Shown piece after piece: positions 53,007 to 60,693 of a DNA stretch of 64,000 nt. How positions within the stretch are numbered: position 1 is the stretch's first letter; every line of letters starts with the position of its first letter. The DNA is from Kangiella sp. Its GTDB lineage: Bacteria; Pseudomonadota; Gammaproteobacteria; Enterobacterales; Kangiellaceae. Below the pieces are notes generated by a model. The model searched no databases. It was not told the DNA's origin and saw only the letters and a list, made by a program, of their open reading frames with translations. The translations under genes and the position numbers were made by a program. The stretch spans positions 36,627 to 100,626 of the forward strand of contig JANQSG010000002.1 in the NCBI GenBank assembly GCA_028284185.1, read 5' to 3'.

Positions 53007-53435
53007 TTTTTCCGTGGTTTTTTTACACTGATTTTCTACGCAAGCTACCGCAGGTACAGGAACTACGGAGCAAATACTCACAATTTGATTTTTCTGGTTG
53101 TAAGCTTTTCTTAAGTTCTTATATTCAGCAGCCAATTGTTCTAATTTATTTTTGTTGGTATTGGCTGGAGCGTAAACCTCATAAGCATCGGGACCACCGC
53201 AAGCTCTAGCACCTAATGCAATTACTTCACAGTCTGACGCTTGTTGGCAACTTTTGTTTACTAACAAAGCCATCAAGTCGTTATGCAACTCTTCGATACC
53301 AGCTTTATCTGTGGGGTAGTTTTTGGTCTCGCTGGTATTTGTGTTTTGCGCGCTTTCGCTTGGGCAGCCAGCCAGAAGTAAAGTGCTGATAATCAAAGCT
53401 AATATAAAACTGGTCTTTTGTAATTTCTGATTCAT
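52992..53435 (-). CDS. Putative lipoprotein (147 aa)
   Basis: The protein has a lipoprotein signal peptide with lipobox LLAGC (Cys24), followed by a Ser/Asn/Thr-rich linker and a compact domain with several Cys (KSCQQASDCEVIALGARACGG, then ICSVVPVPAVACVENQCKK), suggesting disulphides in the periplasm. I do not recognise a characterised function. Its stop overlaps the 3' end of bioD by 15 bases, convergently. The start is ATG at 53435. Confidence 0.78.
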   Translation of the reverse strand: MNQKLQKTSFILALIISTLLLAGCPSESAQNTNTSETKNYPTDKAGIEELHNDLMALLVNKSCQQASDCEVIALGARACGGPDAYEVYAPANTNKNKLEQLAAEYKNLRKAYNQKNQIVSICSVVPVPAVACVENQCKKTTEKLIIQ

Positions 53436-53505
53436 AACGGTTGCTCAAACAATGATGATTGCCTAATATTGAATCACATCTTGAAAAATATCAACCAACT
53501 TGATT

Positions 53506-53877
53506 ATGAAACCTGGTAAAACTGGATTAGCACGTATTTTTGATGCTTTTAAATATTCAATGCAAGGCTTAAAAGCCACCTGGCAACACGAAGCGGCTTT
53601 TCGTCAGGAAGTGGTATTAGCCATCGTGTTGATTCCATTATCCTTTTTTGTGGGACACACTACCATTGAAATTATTTTGCTGGTATTTAGCGTAGGCTTG
53701 ATTTTGATTTGTGAGCTCGCCAATTCAGCATTAGAATCCGCCATTGATCGTTTCGGTGGTGAAATTCACGAGCTATCAGGGCGTGCTAAAGATATTGGTT
53801 CTGCGATGGTGTTGATTTCGTTTTTATTGACGGCTTTTGTCTGGGGCATGATTATTTATCAAAACTTTTTAAGTTAA
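53506..53877 (+). CDS. dgkA: Diacylglycerol kinase DgkA
   Basis: DgkA phosphorylates diacylglycerol in the inner membrane, recycling lipid by-products. The 123-residue protein has three transmembrane helices and the signature ELANSALESAIDRFGGEIHE near residue 68, including the catalytic Glu. GLKATWQHEAAFRQE is the family N-terminal motif. The ATG at 53506 is preferred over a TTG six bases upstream. Confidence 0.93.
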   Translation: MKPGKTGLARIFDAFKYSMQGLKATWQHEAAFRQEVVLAIVLIPLSFFVGHTTIEIILLVFSVGLILICELANSALESAIDRFGGEIHELSGRAKDIGSAMVLISFLLTAFVWGMIIYQNFLS

Positions 53878-53890
53878 TTTCTAGTTACCC

Positions 53891-54490
53891 TTATTTATCT
53901 TTTCTGATCTGAGTTAACATAAAATTACCAACCTGCTCGGCTGCCAGCTGCCAGGTTTGTTCAGTAGTTATTGGTGAACGCTTTAAAGTCTCCAGACTAT
54001 GATTACCATCCTGGAGCCAGTGGATTTCAATTTGATCCGATAACTGATAGCTTGCGACTTCTTGTGGTTTGCCAAAAGTATCCCGCGTTCCTTGTAAGAT
54101 TAAGCATGGAATAGATAAATCTTTTAAATGTTCGGTGCGTGTTTTTTCAGGTTTGCCTGGTGGATGAAAAGGATAACCGAAACAGATGATACCATGTGGC
54201 TTAGCTTTTTCTGCGATCATGGTGGCCACTCGTCCACCCATGGACTTGCCACCAATAAATAAGTAAGGCGTATTGATTGCTGATACTTGTTCTAAAAAAG
54301 CCGCTTTTAGCTTGTCTATTCTATCCGGTGGAGATTTTTTGCCGGTTTGTTGACGTCTAAGCATATAAGGAAAGTCAAATCGAATAACTTGAATATCATC
54401 AGTTGCGATTAATCTCGCCATGCTTTGCATAAAATCTGAATTGGAATCAGCGCCAGCACCGTGGGAAAATAAAAAGGTAGCTTTGTTCAT
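53891..54490 (-). CDS. Alpha/beta hydrolase (dienelactone hydrolase-like)
   Basis: This is a 199-residue alpha/beta hydrolase of the COG3571 type. The N-terminus has FLFSHGAGADSNSDFM (oxyanion region), the nucleophile elbow is GGKSMGGRVA, an Asp is likely in LQGTRDTFGKP, and a late DGNHSLE supplies the His. The substrate is unknown. It converges with dgkA. Confidence 0.85.
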   Translation of the reverse strand: MNKATFLFSHGAGADSNSDFMQSMARLIATDDIQVIRFDFPYMLRRQQTGKKSPPDRIDKLKAAFLEQVSAINTPYLFIGGKSMGGRVATMIAEKAKPHGIICFGYPFHPPGKPEKTRTEHLKDLSIPCLILQGTRDTFGKPQEVASYQLSDQIEIHWLQDGNHSLETLKRSPITTEQTWQLAAEQVGNFMLTQIRKDK

Positions 54491-54608
54491 ATTGTTATAA
54501 AGCCATAAGGTTTATGGGATTTATGCTTTTAATCTTGATCGGTTTTGTTACACTAGCCATAACTTAATGACTTACCCGTGATTGTATTACGCTTTTTACT
54601 CTTTGAAC

Positions 54609-55436
54609 ATGAAAAACAATAACAGTAATTTTCAAAGACCCTTTCTAAAGTGGGCTGGTGGTAAGTATCGTTTATTACCAAGAATTATTAAAGCTCTGCC
54701 CGAAGGCAAAAAATTGATTGAACCCTTTGCTGGTTCGGGAGTGGTTTTTCTTAATACCGATTATGATCGTTATTTGCTCTCTGATATTAATCCTGATTTG
54801 ATTAATTTATTTAATGATCTAAAACAAGGTAAGTCTGAATTTATTGATTATGCTTCTGAATTTTTTGTTGAAAAAAATAATAAGGAAAAAAAATTTTATC
54901 GCTTAAGGGAACACTTTAATCAATTAGAAACTGGCTGGGAGCGCTCGGCATTATTTTTGTATTTTAATCGTCATGGCTACAATGGTCTTTGTCGTTATAA
55001 TCGCTCTGGTGGTTTTAATGTGCCTTTTGGTCGTTATAAAAGGCCTTATTTCCCAGCAAAGGAAATGGAGTTCTTTTATCAAAAAGCAAAAAGTGCTGAG
55101 TTTCGCTGCCAGCCTTTTTTAAAAACCATGAGCCATTCCCGCAAAGGCAGTGTGATCTATTGCGATCCGCCTTATTTGCCCTGGTCATTAACCGCCAACT
55201 TTACCAGCTATAGCAAACAGGATTTTTCTTTGGACAATCAGCGTGAATTAGCTATAGAAGCAGCACACTTAGCTAAACGGGGAGTGCCAGTGATAGTGGC
55301 TAATCATGATACTAAGTTTGCCCGTTTGATTTATGAGAAAGCTTCAAAAGTTGAATCTTTTCCGGTTCGGCGGTTTATTTCTTGTGATGGTAAAGGGCGT
55401 AATAATGCGCAAGAATTAATGGCCATCTATAAATAG
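54609..55436 (+). CDS. dam: DNA adenine methylase Dam
   Basis: Dam methylates adenine in GATC, supporting mismatch repair and replication control. The 275-residue protein begins with the family segment PFLKWAGGKYR (SAM motif, KWAGGK at 14-19), then LIEPFAGSGVVFLN, and has the catalytic motif DPPY at 186-189 in a YCDPPYLPW context. The ATG at 54609 is chosen, since the open frame from TTG at 54582 adds nine non-family residues. No partner restriction gene is adjacent, consistent with a solitary methylase. Confidence 0.95.
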   Translation: MKNNNSNFQRPFLKWAGGKYRLLPRIIKALPEGKKLIEPFAGSGVVFLNTDYDRYLLSDINPDLINLFNDLKQGKSEFIDYASEFFVEKNNKEKKFYRLREHFNQLETGWERSALFLYFNRHGYNGLCRYNRSGGFNVPFGRYKRPYFPAKEMEFFYQKAKSAEFRCQPFLKTMSHSRKGSVIYCDPPYLPWSLTANFTSYSKQDFSLDNQRELAIEAAHLAKRGVPVIVANHDTKFARLIYEKASKVESFPVRRFISCDGKGRNNAQELMAIYK

Positions 55437-55453
55437 TTTTCGGTAACATAGAC

Positions 55454-55714
55454 TTAAGACTCTAAAACTTTATTCACGAAATATAGAATGGTAAAAATAA
55501 AGAGCACGGTAAAAATAATACCGCCCAAAATGATTTTTACCGGATCGGCTTTTTCAAAATCTTTTTCGCGCTGAGCTTCGCTTTGCACGCCAATCATAGC
55601 GCCAACTACGCTTTTGACCGTTGACCAGAAGCCTAAAGAGGTATCATTTTTTGAAGATACTTCGCTTTCGTGGCTATTGTCTGGATTAGTGTTTGATTCA
55701 GGTTTCGTCGTCAT
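55454..55714 (-). CDS. DUF2970 domain-containing small membrane protein
   Basis: This is an 86-residue protein with an acidic Asn/Ser-rich N-terminus, the DUF2970 core (SVVGAMIGVQSEAQREKDF), and one C-terminal transmembrane helix (about residues 58-80). Function is unknown. The ATG at 55714 overlaps the 3' end of the upstream gene by 17 bases, suggesting coupling; a TTG six bases further up is possible. Confidence 0.82.
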   Translation of the reverse strand: MTTKPESNTNPDNSHESEVSSKNDTSLGFWSTVKSVVGAMIGVQSEAQREKDFEKADPVKIILGGIIFTVLFIFTILYFVNKVLES

Positions 55715-56033
55715 CGCCAAATAACTCTATAAATTCTATAAAGTGCAGGCTTGGCATTGTATGACTTTTGGTTAACCAAGAAAAGAAGCTGGTGTTAGAT
55801 TTTGGTTTCTTTTTTTCTTTTTGCTCAAGAACTACTGGCGGTAAGTCAGGTTCTGCATGATGAATGATATCGATTTGATCGGTTTGTTTTTGGCTGTAAT
55901 AGCTACCATCAGCTGCAAGGTAGCTCGCTTTACAATTGGAGTTGCCTGCAATAACTTGAGCAGAAGCAAAAGCAGTCAGTGCAATTAAGCTGAGTTTCAA
56001 ACTATTGCTATACTTTTTACTGTGTTGCTTCAT
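55698..56033 (-). CDS. Small exported protein (111 aa), unknown function
   Basis: The protein has an N-terminal signal peptide (cleavage near ASAQVIAG at about residue 29), a short middle with HHAEPDLPPVVLEQKEKKK, and an acidic C-terminus (FGDDDET). There is one likely Cys in SNCKASY. No family is recognised. It is translated upstream of, and overlaps, the DUF2970 gene. Confidence 0.68.
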   Translation of the reverse strand: MKQHSKKYSNSLKLSLIALTAFASAQVIAGNSNCKASYLAADGSYYSQKQTDQIDIIHHAEPDLPPVVLEQKEKKKPKSNTSFFSWLTKSHTMPSLHFIEFIELFGDDDET

Positions 56034-56127
56034 CTTGGCCTCCTCAACCTAGTACTCTCACAGTTGCGAATACTATAGCTATATTTTCAATAGCACCACT
56101 AAATATAAAGGAATAAAAGCTATCAGA

Positions 56128-57498
56128 TCAAGGAATTAGTCTGGATTTTTGCGGTATTTTTTGTATAGAAGTGTCAATAGAATCCACCAACTCGAACACT
56201 TGGCTAATATTCAGGCGAGGATCCACCAGGCTGGTATAGGCTTGATTCAGCTCAGCTTCTGAGATTTGATAGCTACTGCCAGTGCATTCCATTACCGCTT
56301 CGGCGGTCATTTCGAGGTGAATTCCCCCCAAGATGGTGCCATTTTCCTTATGAATATCAAAGGCTTGCAGCAGCTCTGATTGAATATGATCAAAGTCACG
56401 GGTTTTGATGCCATTATTGGCTAAGCGGCTATTACCATGCATCGGATCACAACACCAAAGTACTTTTATATCAGCACCCTTAATAGCTCGAATCATTGAT
56501 GGTAGTTTTTTGGCGATGGCTTTATGGCCAAAACGATGAATCAGTGTTAAACAACCAGCTTCATTATCTGGATTAATGATTTGGCACAACTCAGTCAGTT
56601 GTTCCGGTTGCATTTTGGGCCCAACTTTTATCGCGACTGGGTTAGCAATACCACGTAAATACTCGATATGGGCACTGTTGCTTGACGCGGTGCGCATTCC
56701 AACCCAGGGAAAATGAGTCGAAAGGTTATACCATCGGCCTTCCTTATTTTGTCGGGTGAGTGCTTGCTCATAATGCAAATGTAGTGCTTCGTGGCTGGTA
56801 TAAAACTCCATCAGACTCTTAGTTACTGGTTGAGCACCAGTAAAATTATGGAACATTTGCATCATTTGCTGAAATTGGTGCAAGCTTTGGTGCACTTGTT
56901 TTGCTTGCTTTAAGTTGCGTAGCTCTTCAGTTTCCTGATCCAGTTGATAGATCTGATCCAGATCGGATTCCAGCATGGAACGAATATAATTTAAGGTTAA
57001 AGAGGCGTAGCTATAGCCTTGCAACATCCGTTGTGGATTGGGGGTACGGGCTGATTCACTAAAGTGGATATGATTGACTAGATCACCACGATAACTGGGC
57101 AAGCTTGCATCCAGCTTGGTTTCCATTAACTGTGAACGTGGCTTGGCATATTGCCCCGCAATACGACCAATACGGCTAATGGGTTTATTCAGTTTACGGC
57201 TCAGTAATAAACTTAAATTCACCATTAAGCGTACTTTTTGCGAAATGGAATCAGCATTACAGTCAGCAAAAGATTCGGCACAGTCGCCGCCCTGCAAAAT
57301 AAACTGCTTGCCCTCCTGCGCCAGTGCAATTTGTTTTTTAAGGTTATCCACCTCAGAACTCGAGACCAAAGGCGGTAGTTGACGCAACTGTTCAATTGCA
57401 TCATTCAACGCTTGCTGATCACCATAGTTAATCTGCTGGCTAACGGGTTTTTGTTTCCAACTTTCAGGATGCCATTCAGTTGGGTTCTGCTTATTCAT
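56128..57498 (-). CDS. Class II 3-deoxy-7-phosphoheptulonate synthase (DAHP synthase)
   Basis: DAHP synthase joins phosphoenolpyruvate and erythrose-4-phosphate to start the shikimate pathway. The 456-residue length and motifs (ILQGGDCAESFADC, RIGRIAGQYAKPRS, MRTASSNSAHIEYLRG, IHRFGHKAIAKKLP, CCDPMHGN and GGIHLEMTAEAVMECTG) identify the plant-like class II type, not the E. coli AroF/G/H class I. Whether it is the housekeeping enzyme or a specialised one cannot be told. The ATG is at 57498. Confidence 0.95.
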   Translation of the reverse strand: MNKQNPTEWHPESWKQKPVSQQINYGDQQALNDAIEQLRQLPPLVSSSEVDNLKKQIALAQEGKQFILQGGDCAESFADCNADSISQKVRLMVNLSLLLSRKLNKPISRIGRIAGQYAKPRSQLMETKLDASLPSYRGDLVNHIHFSESARTPNPQRMLQGYSYASLTLNYIRSMLESDLDQIYQLDQETEELRNLKQAKQVHQSLHQFQQMMQMFHNFTGAQPVTKSLMEFYTSHEALHLHYEQALTRQNKEGRWYNLSTHFPWVGMRTASSNSAHIEYLRGIANPVAIKVGPKMQPEQLTELCQIINPDNEAGCLTLIHRFGHKAIAKKLPSMIRAIKGADIKVLWCCDPMHGNSRLANNGIKTRDFDHIQSELLQAFDIHKENGTILGGIHLEMTAEAVMECTGSSYQISEAELNQAYTSLVDPRLNISQVFELVDSIDTSIQKIPQKSRLIP

Positions 57499-57738
57499 TA
57501 ATCTTTTGCTAATTGTTGAGCGCTAAAGCTTCATTAATACCATTCTATCCCATAATATAGGGGCAGACGAATTAATTAAAAGAAATTTTCAACACGGATA
57601 AAGTAAAACTCTTAAAACTAAGGCTAGTCTAGGCAAAAGCGCTTATTTATGAGCGATTTTATAAACTGATAAATGAGTGAATAAATTGACGCTTTTAACA
57701 ACGAATAGCCGACGATTTGAGAGTTTGGGAATATAAGA

Positions 57739-59103
57739 ATGGCTAAGACAAAAACTATTTACGTTTGTCAGGAGTGTGGAAGTGAGACTCCCCAATGGGC
57801 TGGCCAATGTGGCCAATGCAAAGCCTGGAACTCATTGATTGAGCATCTAGACGACAAGAAATCATCAAGTGGCAAAAGTTCACGTTTTACCGGCTATGCG
57901 GGTGAAAAAACCAAAGTGGTACGCATGGATAAAGTGGATTTGTCAGAGCTACCGCGAATGCCATCGGGCTTGTCTGAGCTTGATCGTGTTTTAGGTGGCG
58001 GCTTAGTACCGGGCTCAGTGGTCTTAATGGGCGGTGATCCCGGTATTGGTAAATCCACTATTTTGTTACAAAGCCTTTGTAAAATTAGTGAAACCGATTC
58101 AGTCTTGTACGTTACTGGCGAGGAGTCTTTGCAGCAAGTGACTATGCGTGCTCAGCGCTTGGGTTTGCAAACGGGGGATTTTAATTTACTGACAGAAACT
58201 CAAGTGGAGCAAATTACTGCCCAAGCTTTAGTGCAAAAACCCAAAGTCATGGTAGTGGACTCGATTCAAACCATTTACACCGAATTATTACAATCAGCAC
58301 CAGGTGGTGTCGCCCAAGTGCGCGAATCTGCTGCGCAGTTAGTACGTTTTGCCAAACAAACGGGAACAACTTTATTGGTAGTCGGTCATGTAACCAAAGA
58401 TGGCGCTTTAGCTGGGCCACGGGTACTGGAGCATATGGTGGATGCGGTCTTGTACTTTGAAGGTGAGCGCGATGGTCGCTTGCGTTTATTGCGTGCGGTT
58501 AAAAATCGTTTCGGTGCGGTGAATGAGTTAGGCGTATTTGCCATGACCGATACAGGCTTAAAACAAGTGAAAAATCCTTCAGCAATTTTCCTCTCCAAAT
58601 ATCAGGATCCCGTGGCCGGAAGTGCAGTAATGGCGACCTGGGAGGGGACGCGCCCTATGCTGGTGGAAATTCAAGCTTTGGTTGATTCGTCACATGCCCC
58701 ACAACCTAAACGCATAGCTGTTGGACTGGATCATCAACGTATCGCCATGTTATTAGCAGTACTCAATCGCCACGGTGGTATTGCTACTTTCGATCAGGAT
58801 GTGTTTGCTAATGTAGTCGGTGGCGTACGGGTGATGGAGACTTCGGCCGACTTAGCACTGGTCGCCGCCATTATTTCCAGCCTACGAAATCGACCGCTTG
58901 AACAACATATGGTGATTTTCGGTGAGATAGGTTTGGCTGGCGAAATTCGGCCAGTACCCAATGGTCAGGAGCGTCTAAAAGAAGCCGCAAAACACGGCTT
59001 TAAAAAAGCTATAGTGCCGCATGGCAATATGCCATCAAAATCAATTAAAGGTTTGCAGCTGCATGGGGTAAGTCGGTTGGAAGAAGTGTTGGGCCTACTA
59101 TAA
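57739..59103 (+). CDS. radA: DNA repair protein RadA
   Basis: RadA is a RecA-like branch-migration helicase for recombination intermediates. The 454-residue protein has an N-terminal zinc motif (CQECGSETPQWAGQCGQC), Walker A GGDPGIGKST, the RadA-specific KNRFG motif, and a C-terminal Lon-protease-like domain without the catalytic dyad. The start ATG at 57739 is supported by the zinc motif close behind. The 240-bp gap upstream, next to the divergent DAHP synthase gene, shows no clear gene. Confidence 0.97.
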   Translation: MAKTKTIYVCQECGSETPQWAGQCGQCKAWNSLIEHLDDKKSSSGKSSRFTGYAGEKTKVVRMDKVDLSELPRMPSGLSELDRVLGGGLVPGSVVLMGGDPGIGKSTILLQSLCKISETDSVLYVTGEESLQQVTMRAQRLGLQTGDFNLLTETQVEQITAQALVQKPKVMVVDSIQTIYTELLQSAPGGVAQVRESAAQLVRFAKQTGTTLLVVGHVTKDGALAGPRVLEHMVDAVLYFEGERDGRLRLLRAVKNRFGAVNELGVFAMTDTGLKQVKNPSAIFLSKYQDPVAGSAVMATWEGTRPMLVEIQALVDSSHAPQPKRIAVGLDHQRIAMLLAVLNRHGGIATFDQDVFANVVGGVRVMETSADLALVAAIISSLRNRPLEQHMVIFGEIGLAGEIRPVPNGQERLKEAAKHGFKKAIVPHGNMPSKSIKGLQLHGVSRLEEVLGLL

Positions 59104-59143
59104 AAAGAGTTATTAATGGCACTATTAGCTATAGGATTCTTTA

Positions 59144-59818
59144 ATGCGCCAGTTTAAACCTGAAAAGCTGTTTAAACCTCGTAATTTTATTAAGCCTGAA
59201 TTAACCAATAATTGTTATTTGGAAATTGGTGCTGGGCGAGGGTTACATGCGGTGCAGTTTGTGCAAGCTAATCCGGATAAGCAGTTAATTGCGATTGAAC
59301 GGACGCGAACTAAGTTTGAGGATTTTGCACAAAGAGTAGAAAAAGCCAAAGTTGAAAAAATTAGAGTAGAAAAAAAGTCATTAGACAATTTAATCCCCGT
59401 TCATGCCGATGCGATCCCCTGGGTAGTACATGCTTTACCGGCTCAATCCTTAAAGGGTGTTTTTCTTTTGTACCCGAATCCTGAACCAAAAAATGCTCAG
59501 CAGCGCTGGCTCAATATGCCATTTTTTGAGTTTTTGCTTTCACGTTTAAAGTCAGAAGCAAAAATTATTTTAACCACCAATATTCAGGGTTATTTTAAAG
59601 AAGCAAAAGAGCAAGCAGAACAAATATGGCAACTACCTTTTAGTGCTTTTGAAGTGGATCGAGAGTCAAACCGCACCCACTTTGAGATCAAGTATCTGGC
59701 AAGGGGGGAAACTTGTTATCAATTAGAAATGGAAAAACGCAAAAATTATATTACCAGGTTTGACAACTGGAATGGCTCTAAAGTCTTCGCATCAAAATCC
59801 TTTGAGAATAATGAATAA
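59144..59818 (+). CDS. TrmB-like SAM-dependent methyltransferase
   Basis: This is a 224-residue class I methyltransferase of the TrmB (tRNA guanine-N7 methyltransferase) family. It has a YLEIGAGRGLHAVQF SAM motif, IAIERTRTKFEDFAQRV, and FLLYPNPEPKNAQQRWLNMPF in place of the usual FPDPWPKKRH-type motif, so it is divergent from housekeeping TrmB. The substrate is uncertain; a second, canonical TrmB may exist elsewhere. It is 40 bp downstream of radA. Confidence 0.82.
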   Translation: MRQFKPEKLFKPRNFIKPELTNNCYLEIGAGRGLHAVQFVQANPDKQLIAIERTRTKFEDFAQRVEKAKVEKIRVEKKSLDNLIPVHADAIPWVVHALPAQSLKGVFLLYPNPEPKNAQQRWLNMPFFEFLLSRLKSEAKIILTTNIQGYFKEAKEQAEQIWQLPFSAFEVDRESNRTHFEIKYLARGETCYQLEMEKRKNYITRFDNWNGSKVFASKSFENNE

Positions 59819-59932
59819 GCTGATCGAAAGCATGATTAAGCCAATTACCATACAAATTAAGCCAATAATCATGTACCTGAAGGATTGGTTTAGCCTTTCC
59901 AATTGTTGACTAATTTTTTTATAATCATCCAT
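59792..59932 (-). CDS. Possible small membrane protein (46 aa)
   Basis: An ATG at 59932 opens a 46-codon frame with an amphipathic N-terminus (MDDYKKISQQLERLNQSFRY) and one strong hydrophobic helix (about residues 21-43). It overlaps the 3' end of the TrmB-like gene by 27 bases on the opposite strand. It lies 38 bp downstream of the XRE gene, so it could be cotranscribed. No good ribosome binding site is seen. Confidence 0.38.
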   Translation of the reverse strand: MDDYKKISQQLERLNQSFRYMIIGLICMVIGLIMLSISLFIILKGF

Positions 59933-59970
59933 AAGTTGATTATAAACCAAAGGTTTATTTTGACAAGAAG

Positions 59971-60444
59971 TTAATTGTTATTTTTTTGTAACTCGGCAAT
60001 GGTATCCAAAATATTTTCACCATTGCTGAGTTTAAAGTAATAAGCGGTGACGTATTTTGCTAACTCCGAGGCTTTTTTCTGAGAAGTTTCTTCTAAAAAT
60101 AGAGAAAATACATGTTCGATGGATTTTGTCATTAAATGTTTATCTATATTGGCTTGATAAGCGGGATACTCTGACTCTTTGATTTCAGCTGGAACTGGCC
60201 GAATACCGCCTTTTCCAGTATACAACCATAAGGGATTTACCTGGGTAGCTTCTGCTAATAAAGTCATCGATTGTTTGCTGATGGTACCGCGTCTAAGCCA
60301 ATTGTTGAGAGCTTGAGCAGTAACATTACATTCAAGTGCTACCTGCGCTTTAGTTTTGCCTAATTCAGTTTTTGCATGGGAGAGTGCCTCCTCGATTCTA
60401 TCAACGAGAAGTTGTTGCGATTGTGTAAGCCTTTGTTTTCCCAT
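59971..60444 (-). CDS. XRE-family HTH transcriptional regulator (157 aa)
   Basis: This is a cI-like protein with an N-terminal helix-turn-helix (KTKAQVALECNVTAQALNNW) followed by KQSMTLLAEATQVNPLWLYTG, typical of Cro/C1-type regulators. The C-terminal half lacks a recognisable peptidase or effector domain. The family-like start is MGKQRLTQS at 60444; the longer open frame to 60522 adds unrelated residues. An 18-bp palindrome at 60536-60553 lies about 90 bp upstream and is a candidate autoregulatory site. Confidence 0.82.
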   Translation of the reverse strand: MGKQRLTQSQQLLVDRIEEALSHAKTELGKTKAQVALECNVTAQALNNWLRRGTISKQSMTLLAEATQVNPLWLYTGKGGIRPVPAEIKESEYPAYQANIDKHLMTKSIEHVFSLFLEETSQKKASELAKYVTAYYFKLSNGENILDTIAELQKNNN

Positions 60445-60535
60445 GAGAAAATTGTCCCATAGGGCACTAATAAATGGAATAAACCAACAGTTGATGTAAA
60501 AATGTGAAGGATTCAGGTTCAAAAAAGTGAAGATC

Positions 60536-60553
60536 AGAGTAAAAATTTACTCT
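60536..60553. promoter_or_regulatory. Palindromic operator candidate upstream of the XRE regulator
   Basis: AGAGTAAA-AA-TTTACTCT is a perfect 8-bp inverted repeat with a 2-bp centre. A further TTTACTCT half-site follows at about 60563-60570. Its size and symmetry suit a helix-turn-helix dimer; the link to the XRE protein is inferred from position. Confidence 0.5.
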
Positions 60554-60588
60554 AACCTTCTGTTTACTCTATTTAATTTACTATTTAG

Positions 60589-60665
60589 GTGTCATCCCAG
60601 CGAAAGCTGGGATCTCAAGAAAGCACTGCCAGAATTATTAGATCCTGAATCTAGTTCAAGATGAT
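60589..60665. repeat. REP-like pair 6
   Basis: The forward unit forms a perfect hairpin, ATCCCAGC (60594-60601), GAAA loop, GCTGGGAT (60606-60613). The reverse unit (60641-60665) is less perfect. It lies between the XRE gene and ettA. The GAAA loop is a GNRA tetraloop. Confidence 0.8.
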
Positions 60666-60693
60666 TGATTTGGCTTTTGAACCAAATCAATCA
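60662..60693 (-). terminator. Hairpin overlapping the ettA stop codon
   Basis: TGATTGATTTGG (60662-60673) and CCAAATCAATCA (60682-60693) form a perfect 12-bp stem with an 8-nt loop. The ettA TGA is the first base-triplet of the stem on the minus strand. There is no strong T-tract after it, so it may stabilise or end the ettA mRNA; which one cannot be told. Confidence 0.5.

Noticed and set aside
54609..55436. Restriction-modification system
   Set aside because: The protein is a solitary Dam-type methylase and no endonuclease gene is adjacent.
57499..57738. tRNA or small RNA between the DAHP synthase gene and radA
   Set aside because: No cloverleaf or strong hairpin with a T-run is visible; only a short imperfect AAAAGCGCT/AGCGATTTT pairing occurs.
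60662..60693. Classical Rho-independent terminator for ettA
   Set aside because: The stem is perfect, but no T-tract follows on the minus strand; it is kept only as a hairpin with uncertain role.
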